From assembly GCA_046262315.1 (NCBI GenBank), contig JBHEMZ010000119.1:1-14228 (forward strand): 14,228 nt of DNA, read 5' to 3'. The DNA comes from JACVRM01 sp046262315 (GTDB taxonomy: Bacteria; Actinomycetota; Thermoleophilia; Gaiellales; Gaiellaceae). Shown piece by piece: positions 6,166 to 12,180 of the stretch. A program made the position numbers and the translations under genes. A model generated the notes under the pieces. It saw nothing but the letters and a program-made list of their open reading frames with translations, was not told the DNA's origin and ran no database searches. The stretch's first letter is position 1. Each line of letters opens with the position of its first letter.

Positions 6166-6539
6166 AGGCGAGCTTTTTCGCGCGCTGGGCCGTGCTCGCG
6201 GCCGTCGCGCTTCTCGCCGGATGCGGGGGCAGCGGGAAGTCGAACGCCGACGAGCTCTTCGACCTAGCGCCGGCGCGGAGCTGCTTCGAGCAGGCGGTCT
6301 ACGGCACAAGCGCTCCCCGAGCGGACGGCGGGGCGCGAGAGCTCGTCGTCTATCCGTCCGGCGAGACGAAAGGTCGGGCCTACGTCACGCTGACGTTCGC
6401 GGCGAGCCACGACGCCGCGGTGAAGCTCGCAGGCGGCTCCCCGGAGACGAGCGTGCGAGGCAACGTGGTCGTGCGCGGTCCCGGCTCATCCGACGACGTC
6501 GTGAGTCAGTGCCTGCTCGAGGCGAAGCGGCCCGGGTAG
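6162..6539 (+). CDS. Small lipoprotein in the inositol-lipid operon
   Basis: A 125-residue protein starting GTG 6162, which overlaps the previous stop as GTGA, so it is almost certainly co-translated with the phosphatidylinositol phosphate synthase. The N-terminus MKASFFARWAVLAAVALLAGC carries a clear lipobox LLAGC with Cys21, then a GGSGKS linker and a small beta-rich domain (ARELVVYPSGE, GRAYVTLTFAAS, VRGNVVVRGPGSS). Cys42 and Cys118 (ARSCFEQ and SQCLLEA) could form one disulfide. I recognise no family. By position it may help the membrane enzymes before it or act in lipid transport or envelope maintenance, but nothing in the sequence shows this. The operon ends after it: a GCGGG/CCCGC inverted repeat at 6546-6565 is a weak terminator candidate. 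Confidence 0.82.
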   Translation: MKASFFARWAVLAAVALLAGCGGSGKSNADELFDLAPARSCFEQAVYGTSAPRADGGARELVVYPSGETKGRAYVTLTFAASHDAAVKLAGGSPETSVRGNVVVRGPGSSDDVVSQCLLEAKRPG

Positions 6540-6653
6540 GCGAGCGCGGGACCCCGGGCGCCCGCCCACGGACCGAACTTGTCGATCTTTCGGCCACACA
6601 CTCGTTAAACCTGACCCGGTCTAGGGGTCTGACCTCTATTCCGAAGGTTCCGA

Positions 6654-6690
6654 TAGCACTCAAGTGCTAGCGCATAGCAGCTTTGTGCTA
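6654..6690 (+). promoter_or_regulatory. Tandem operator of four half-sites upstream of the RHH-inositol phosphate synthase gene
   Basis: Two adjacent inverted repeats are visible. Site 1 is TAGCACT-CA-AGTGCTA (6654-6669), a perfect 7+7 palindrome. Site 2 is TAGCA-GCTTTG-TGCTA (6675-6690). The half-sites start at 6654, 6665, 6675 and 6686, so they recur every 10-11 bp and the two site centres are 21 bp apart, about two helical turns. Site 2 overlaps the predicted -10 at 6689-6694, so occupancy should repress. RHH proteins (Arc, CopG, MetJ types) typically bind such short tandem half-sites, and the next reading frame begins with two RHH domains. Autoregulation is the natural inference. Confidence 0.65.
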
Positions 6691-6694
6691 CTGT
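6689..6694 (+). promoter_or_regulatory. -10 element for a leaderless RHH-ino1 transcript
   Basis: TACTGT fits TANNNT and lies seven bases before the GTG start at 6702. No Shine-Dalgarno precedes that GTG. The first two bases belong to the second operator site, so repressor and RNA polymerase would compete here. Confidence 0.45.
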
Positions 6695-6701
6695 CCGCGT
6701 C

Positions 6702-8165
6702 GTGGCAGCCAAGCGCACCGGCGTCCTCGTACGCCTCCCCGAGGCGCTCAAGCGGCGTCTCGCGGACGAGGTGACCAGCCGCGGGACGAACCTGAACGAC
6801 GTAGCGGTGGGGATCCTCGCCGCGCGCTATGCCGTGCCCTTCCGTCCGAGCGCGCGCCGCGGCGCGACGCCGCGTTCCACCGGCGACGTGCTGCTCCGCA
6901 TGCCCCGCGAGCTCAAGGAGAAGCTGAACCGCCGCGCCGCCGAGGGCCGGCGGACGACCAACGACCTGATCGTCGAGACGCTCGCCGAGCGCCTCGGCGG
7001 CACCGAAGGAAAGGAACCCATGGCACAGACGAACGGCAGCCGCCACGGCCGCCGCCGCTCAGACGAGAAGGTGCGAGTCGCCATCATCGGCGTCGGCAAC
7101 TGCGCGAACTCCCTGCTCCAGGGCGTCGAGTACTACAAGGACGCCCCCGCGGACGAGTTCGTGCCAGGCCTCATGCACGTCGATCTCGGCGGCTACCACA
7201 TCCGCGACATCGAATTTACCGCCGCCTTCGACGTCACGGCAGACAAGGTCGGCAAGGATCTCGCCGACGCGATCTGGGCGCATCCGAACGACACGTACCG
7301 GTTCGCGGAGGTTCCCAAGACCGGCGTGACGGTCTCGCGCGGGATGACGCACGACGGCATCGGCAAGTTCCTCTCGGAGGTCGTCATCAAGGCGCCGGGC
7401 GACACCGACGACGTGGTCGGGATCCTCAGGGAGACGGGTACCGACGTCGTCGTCAACTACCTCCCGGTCGGCTCCGAGGAGGCGACCAAGTGGTACACCG
7501 AGCAAATCCTGAACGCGGGCTGCGCGATGGTGAATTGCATGCCGGTCTTTATCGCCAAGGGCGGCTACTTCGGGCGGGTGTTCGAGGAGCGCGGTCTGCC
7601 GATCATCGGCGACGACATCAAGTCGCAGGTCGGCGCGACGATCACGCACCGCGTGCTCACGAGCCTCTTCCGCGAGCGCGGCGTGCACCTCGACCGCACG
7701 ATGCAACTCAACGTCGGCGGCAACTCGGACTTCTTGAACATGCTCGAGCGCGACCGGCTCGAGTCCAAGAAGATCTCCAAGACGAACGCGGTCACGTCGA
7801 TGCTCGACTACGACATGGGCGAGAGGAACGTCCACGTTGGACCGTCGGACTACGTGCCCTGGCTGACCGACCGCAAGTGGGCGTACATCCGCATGGAAGG
7901 AACGAGCTTCGGCGACGTGCCCCTCAACATCGAGCTCAAGCTCGAGGTCTGGGACTCCCCCAACTCCGCCGGCATCGTCATCGACGCCGTGCGCCTCGCG
8001 AAGCTGGCGCTGAACAACGGGCTGTCGGGAGCCCTGGAGGCGCCCAGCGCGTACCTGATGAAGTCGCCGCCCAAGCAGATCGCCGACGACGAGGCCTACG
8101 AGGCGGTCGAGCAGTTCATCCGCGACAACGCCCGCAAGCCGGCGAAGGCAGTGGCGAAGGCATGA
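6702..8165 (+). CDS. ino1: Inositol-3-phosphate synthase with N-terminal tandem ribbon-helix-helix domains
   Basis: One open frame of 487 residues. Residues 5-45 and 59-98 are two RHH units: strands TGVLVRLPEAL and GDVLLRMPREL, each followed by two helices with the usual TNLNDVAVGIL and TTNDLIVETL second-helix pattern. A basic linker leads to the enzyme from about residue 122. The enzyme shows the NAD-binding VRVAIIGVGNCANSLLQG, the family signatures VVNYLPVGSEEA, PIIGDDIKSQVGATITHRVL, MQLNVGGNSDFLNMLERDRL and ESKKISKTNAVTS, the late WDSPNSAGIVIDAVR, and SAYLMKSPP. It converts glucose 6-phosphate to inositol 3-phosphate using bound NAD and feeds the phosphatidylinositol phosphate synthase encoded upstream. 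Ordinary actinobacterial homologues are about 360-370 residues and start near the NAD motif. ATG 7020 with its own purine-rich site could produce that short form (381 residues). The RHH part has no stop of its own, so a fused product is expected if GTG 6702 is used. The next gene's ATG overlaps its TGA. Confidence 0.93.
   Translation: MAAKRTGVLVRLPEALKRRLADEVTSRGTNLNDVAVGILAARYAVPFRPSARRGATPRSTGDVLLRMPRELKEKLNRRAAEGRRTTNDLIVETLAERLGGTEGKEPMAQTNGSRHGRRRSDEKVRVAIIGVGNCANSLLQGVEYYKDAPADEFVPGLMHVDLGGYHIRDIEFTAAFDVTADKVGKDLADAIWAHPNDTYRFAEVPKTGVTVSRGMTHDGIGKFLSEVVIKAPGDTDDVVGILRETGTDVVVNYLPVGSEEATKWYTEQILNAGCAMVNCMPVFIAKGGYFGRVFEERGLPIIGDDIKSQVGATITHRVLTSLFRERGVHLDRTMQLNVGGNSDFLNMLERDRLESKKISKTNAVTSMLDYDMGERNVHVGPSDYVPWLTDRKWAYIRMEGTSFGDVPLNIELKLEVWDSPNSAGIVIDAVRLAKLALNNGLSGALEAPSAYLMKSPPKQIADDEAYEAVEQFIRDNARKPAKAVAKA
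7005..7015 (+). promoter_or_regulatory. Internal ribosome-binding site before an in-frame ATG of ino1
   Basis: GAAGGAAAGGA ends four bases before the in-frame ATG at 7020, just where the linker between the RHH module and the synthase begins. It could start a free 381-residue synthase from the same mRNA. The site is good by local standards, as most genes here have none. Confidence 0.45.
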
Positions 8166-8747
8166 CGTCCCAGCGCCTGCGCGCCGTCTGGCTGGCCGCC
8201 GCGGCGGCGGTTGCCGTGGCGACGGTCGCCGCGCTCGCGATCGTCCTGAGCGGCGATCCGGGGGAACGCGAACGCGCGCACAATCGCGACGCTTCTGGCG
8301 GTGCTGCTCTGCGGCGGCATCGCCGTATCGGCGCTCGAGCTGCTGGAGCGGCCCGGGCTCCAGGTGCTGGGCGGACTCTTCCTGGTCGCTGCCGCCGTCG
8401 AGGTCGTTCTCTTCCTGCTCGGCATCTGGAAGGGCGGCTTCGACGACACGAGCTGGACGAAGCTGGTGCCGATCTCCTTCGCGTGGGCGCTAGCCACGCT
8501 GCTCACCGCGGGAACAGCGCACGTCGCAGGCCGGCTACGCCCGGTGGGCACGGGCGCAATCGCTCTTTCCTCCGCCCTCTTTGCCGTGGTGGCGACCGGC
8601 CTCGTCTGGAGCGAGACTGACTCCGACGGCTGGCTGAAGACGCTCGGCTCGCTGGGGATCCTGACCGTCGGCGGCTTCCTGCTCGTCCCGCTCCTGCGGC
8701 GGCTGATCTTCGGGCAGCACCGATCCGAGGCGCGCCTTCACGTCTGA
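8162..8747 (+). pseudogene. Six-helix membrane protein coupled to ino1, frame broken near 8275
   Basis: ATG 8162 overlaps the ino1 stop as ATGA, so the gene is translationally coupled. The first frame gives MTSQRLRAVWLAAAAAVAVA and a complete first helix to LAIVLSGDPGERERA, then becomes nonsense. From about 8277 another frame reads RTIATLLAVLLCGGIAVSAL, continues with helices around VLGGLFLVAAAVEVVLFLLG, VPISFAWALATLLTAGTA, GAIALSSALFAVVATGLVW and LGILTVGGFLLVPLLRRLIF, and stops at 8745-8747. The break lies in a CGCGCGC stretch. Restoring one lost CG/GC dinucleotide gives a smooth ...GERERARTIATLL... protein of 195 residues. Alternatively a shorter protein could start at GTG 8301. I recognise no family. 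A frameshift from sequencing or assembly is the simplest reading. Confidence 0.65.
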
Positions 8748-8776
8748 GCCTCGCCGAAGGGCTGCCTCAGGCTCAG
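8744..8776. terminator. Possible bidirectional terminator between convergent genes
   Basis: CTGAGCCT (8744-8751) pairs with AGGCTCAG (8769-8776), enclosing a small GCC-GAAG-GGC hairpin. It sits between the plus-strand stop at 8747 and the minus-strand stop at 8785. There is no T-tract, so confidence is low. Its right arm is part of the TCAGGC tandem repeat. Confidence 0.3.
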
Positions 8777-8791
8777 GCTCAGGCTCAGGCT
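8767..8791. repeat. TCAGGC hexanucleotide tandem repeat over a stop codon
   Basis: Four exact copies of TCAGGC plus one base. On the minus strand they read GCC-TGA repeatedly in the frame of the cyclase-ATPase gene, so its stop is followed by three more in-frame stops. Confidence 0.85.
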
Positions 8792-11700
8792 TCCGTTGGG
8801 ATGCCGAGCCCAGCCTCGAGCGCTGCCGCTTCGGCCACGTCGGCCTGCGTGCCGTCGCCGAGCTCCTCGCACATCCGCAACGCGCGCGCGGTCCATGCCG
8901 GAGCGCCGGCGTAGCGGAGTGCGGCGGTCGCCCGCTCGAGCGTCGAGCCTGCGGCACCATCGCCCAGCGCTGCGAGCAGCCGAGCCCGCAGCAACGCCTG
9001 GACTCCCTCGCCCACAGGAAACCGGCCGGGGAACTCCGCCGTCGCCGCTGCGGCCCGGTCGAGCGCAGCTTGGACGCGTCCGAGCTCGCCCGCACGCAGC
9101 CAGCTGCCCAGCACGACCGCGACCGCCTCGTACCAGCTCGGCACCCCGCCCGCCTCGTCGAAGGCCGGTAGGGCCGCCTCGTCATCGGGCTGGTACGGGG
9201 CGGTCCGCGGGAAACCGTAGGCGCCGAAACGGAGGTCGGCTGCGGTGGACATGATGCGAGCCCATGGCGCTGGGACCGCCGGAAAGTGCGGCCGGAACCG
9301 TTCCGAGAAGGCGTACCCTCGCCTTAGCAGCGCCTCGTCGCGCCGCGCCAACGCGATGGGGAGGAGCGCGTACCAGCTACGAATCGCCGCGCGGCGATAA
9401 CCGTTCCGCTCCGCCACCTCGACGGCGCGCTCCCCCGCGCGACGGCACCGTCCCAGTCGCCGTACAGCAGCCCGAGCTCCGTCCGCGAGTAGTCGATCCA
9501 GGCCAGCTCCTCCGACAAGCCGCGTGACCGGCACAGCTCCTCGGCGCGGTCGAGAGCAGCGGCGGCCTCGTCCGCCCGCGTCTCGGCGAGCACCAGAGCC
9601 TCCGCACGCATCGCGTTCGCAGCGTGCGCCCAGCGGCCTCGAGCAAGGCAGAGCTCCTGCACACGGCGCAGGTCTTCGATGGGCGCCAGCCCGATGTCCA
9701 CCTCCCAACGCGAGGTCAGGAGCTGAGCCTCGAGCTCCACGTCGGCCGCGCCCGCTCTTCGCGCAAGCGAGACCGCGCGGCGCAGGTCGACGAGCGGCTC
9801 CTCGATGCCGTCGGTGCCGTACCCGACCGCGTATGCGCGCAGCATGAGCAGCCGGGCGGTCTCGGCGTCTTCCCCTGCGCCGACCTCCGCGAGACCCTCC
9901 TCGGCCAGGTCACGCGCCCTGTCGAAGAGCACCTGCTGGTTGAACACCCAGCCGAGCGCCCCGGTCGCGGCCGCGTACTCGCGACGAGCATCGACCCGCC
10001 GTTCATCGTCCGAGAGCAGCGCACGAGACAGCTCACGCGCTCGCTCGAGCTCGGCTGCGCCCTCCTCCATGTCGGCGCTGAGCGCAATCGTCTCGCCCAG
10101 CCGCCGCCGGCGCCGCGCTTCGTCGAGCGTAGCCTCCGCCGTATGCGCAAGCGATCGGCGCAGGAGCGTGCAGGCGGTCTCGTGGGCCGAGAGCTCCAGT
10201 GCCGCCTCCGCGCCCAACTCGAACCAGCTCGCAGCAGCCAGTGCCGCGTCCGAACGGCCGACCCCCGGGGCGAGCTCGGACACGAGACGCGGCGCGTTCT
10301 CCAGAGCCGCCGCGTAGTGGCGCCCGATCAGCTCGGCAAGTTGTCCGCGGCGCCCGTGGGCAAGCGACACGAGCCACTGGGCGAGGCAGACGTGCAACCA
10401 CGCCCTTTCGGCACGGGCGAGACTCGCGTAGCCCGCGTCGCGGAGCAGTGCATGCCGGAAGGCATACGTCGAGCCCAGCGCCGCATCCAGGTGTGGCCCC
10501 TCCACGATGCCGCGACGGCTGAGGATTCTGACCCCTTCCTCGCCGTCGACCACGCCAAGCGGCTCGAGCGCCGCCACCGGGAACCTCCGGCCCGGCACCG
10601 ACGCGCGCCGGACGGTCGAGTCGTGCGGAGGCGGGCAAGTCGTCGAGCTGGGCTGCGTACACCGTCTGCACCGTTGTCGGGACGACGAGCTCTGCACCGT
10701 CCGCCGTCAGACGCCAGCCGCTCTCGTCCCGTGCCAGGAGCCCGCTGCTCGCCCAGGTACGGAGCAGCTCCTCGACGAACAGCGGATTCCCGTCCGAGGT
10801 CTCCGCCACCCGGGCAACAAGCTCGTCGCCGAGTGCGTCTCCGACGAGCGCCTCCACGAGTGCGCGCGTGTCCTGCGCTGACAGCGGTGGGAGCTCGAGC
10901 AACGCCTCCGGTTCGCTGCCTGCGACGAGCTCCGGCGTCCGTTCGAGGAGCGCCGGGCGAGCCGTCACGACGACGGCCCGGCCGGTCGCCTGCGCCAGGA
11001 AGGCGAGCAGGTCGCCGCCGGCCCAGTGGGCGTCCTCGACGACCCAGAGCGTTCTCCGAGCGCCCGCGAGGGCGTCGAAGGCCTCCAGCCACGCGGCGAA
11101 GACGGCCTCTCGATCGACCGTTGCCCCGACCTGTGGATCCGCGGCCCGGGGCCAGAGCTCTCCGATGGCCGCGTCCACGACGACCGCCGCGCGTCCGGCC
11201 GAGGCGCCGGCAGCGGCCAGCCGCTCGGCCAGCACGCGGGAGGCGTCCTGCTCCTCGACGGGGGCTGCCAGACCCGCCGCGACGAGTCCGCCCAGGAGGA
11301 GCTGGGCGATCGCGTCGTACGGCGCCAGCACATCCGGCCTGAGCCGCGCGCGTAGGACCAGCACGTCGTCGGCCAAGCGAGTCGCGAGCTCGTCGACGAG
11401 TCGAGTCTTCCCCACGCCCGGCGGAGCGACGACGACGCGCCGCATCGAGCGTGCGGCAGTTTCCTCGAGAAGAGCGAGCTCCCGCTGTCGCCCGAGCATC
11501 GGCGCGCGCAACCGCCCCATCGCGTGTTCCCGCGAGCTCTCCGGCCGTAGGGCGGCCACGTGCCAGGCGCGAACCGCCGCGGCCTTGCCTTTCAGGGCGA
11601 GCGCGCCGGCACTCTCGAGCTCGACCGCCTGCTCTACGGCGAGCGCGGTCGCCTCTCCGACGAGCACACCGCCGGGCCGGGCCGCCGCCTGCAGGCGTGC

Positions 11701-12114
11701 GGCCACGTTGACCGTGTCACCCGTGACGGGCCCGCGGTCGGAATCTGTCTCTCCGTAGACGACCTCTCCGGTGTTGACGCCGACGCGCAGTCGCAGCTCG
11801 GCATCGTCCTCCAGGCCCAGCCGCGCTGCGAGTTGCTCGACCGCGCCGACGAGCGCCAGACCCGTGCGGACGGCTCGCTCCGCATCGTCCTCGCGGGTGC
11901 GCGGGATCCCGAAGACGGCGACGGCGGCGTCGCCGATGAACTTCTCCGTCCGCCCTCCGTAGCGGCCGACCGTTTCCCTGACGGCGGCGAAGTATGCGTC
12001 CTGAACGGCGGCCACGTCCTCGGCGTCCAGCGCTTCCGAGAGCGATGTGAACCCGACCACGTCGGCAAAGAGCACCGAGACGATCCGCCGCTCGAGCGCG
12101 CGCTGCGATTGCAC
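8785..12114 (-). pseudogene. Adenylate cyclase / AAA-type ATPase / TPR regulator, two compensating frameshifts
   Basis: A multidomain regulator of about 1109 residues if two indels are corrected. Residues 8-185 are a class III nucleotide cyclase with all key residues: metal ligands Asp18 (FADVVGFTS) and Asp62 (EKFIGDAAVAVFG), base-selecting Lys58 and Asp133, and transition-state Asn136 and Arg140 (VTGDTVNVAARL). Adenylate rather than guanylate cyclase is therefore expected. A P-loop ATPase follows: Walker A APPGVGKT (230-237), Walker B LWVVEDAHW (Glu360-Asp361), and the STAND-type DGNPLFVEEL (441-450). The rest is helical TPR-like repeats ending LGIPTEA. The frame is lost around 10613-10621 (one extra base; ARL should join TVRRASVPGRRFP) and regained at 9432-9436 (five C, six expected; VARGERAVEVAER). 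The two shifts cancel. Start is GTG 12114, with a -10-like hexamer upstream and no Shine-Dalgarno. Such proteins link a sensed signal to cAMP; no partner is evident nearby. As written, only the cyclase-ATPase part is intact. Confidence 0.85.
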
Positions 12115-12120
12115 GGGCGG

Positions 12121-12126
12121 ACTCTA
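12121..12126 (-). promoter_or_regulatory. -10 element for a leaderless cyclase-ATPase transcript
   Basis: On the minus strand this is TAGAGT, six bases before the GTG at 12114. TTCCGG lies 17 bases further upstream as a poor -35. It shares the 66-base divergent gap with the GT-PHP gene. Confidence 0.4.
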
Positions 12127-12167
12127 GAGCGGCCAACGGGGCGCCGGAAGGTCGGCTGGGCGGGGAC

Positions 12168-12173
12168 TAGACT
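12168..12173 (+). promoter_or_regulatory. -10 element for a leaderless GT-PHP transcript
   Basis: TAGACT lies seven bases before ATG 12181 (four before the in-frame GTG 12178). No Shine-Dalgarno is present. The seven-base spacing supports ATG 12181 as the start. Confidence 0.45.
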
Positions 12174-12180
12174 CGCCGTG

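Noticed and set aside
6654..6669. CIRCE (HrcA) element, because TAGCACTC and AGTGCTA recall TTAGCACTC-N9-GAGTGCTAA
   Set aside because: The arms are separated by 2 bases instead of 9, no heat-shock gene follows, and a second related site sits at RHH-type spacing.
7059..7835. Minus-strand open frame of 258 codons
   Set aside because: Antisense to the highly conserved inositol-3-phosphate synthase.
9624..11342. Long plus-strand open frame (572 codons) across the cyclase-ATPase gene
   Set aside because: It is antisense to the cyclase/ATPase/TPR gene, whose motifs are unmistakable. Its product is Arg/Pro/Ala-rich with no domain, as expected for antisense frames in high-GC DNA.
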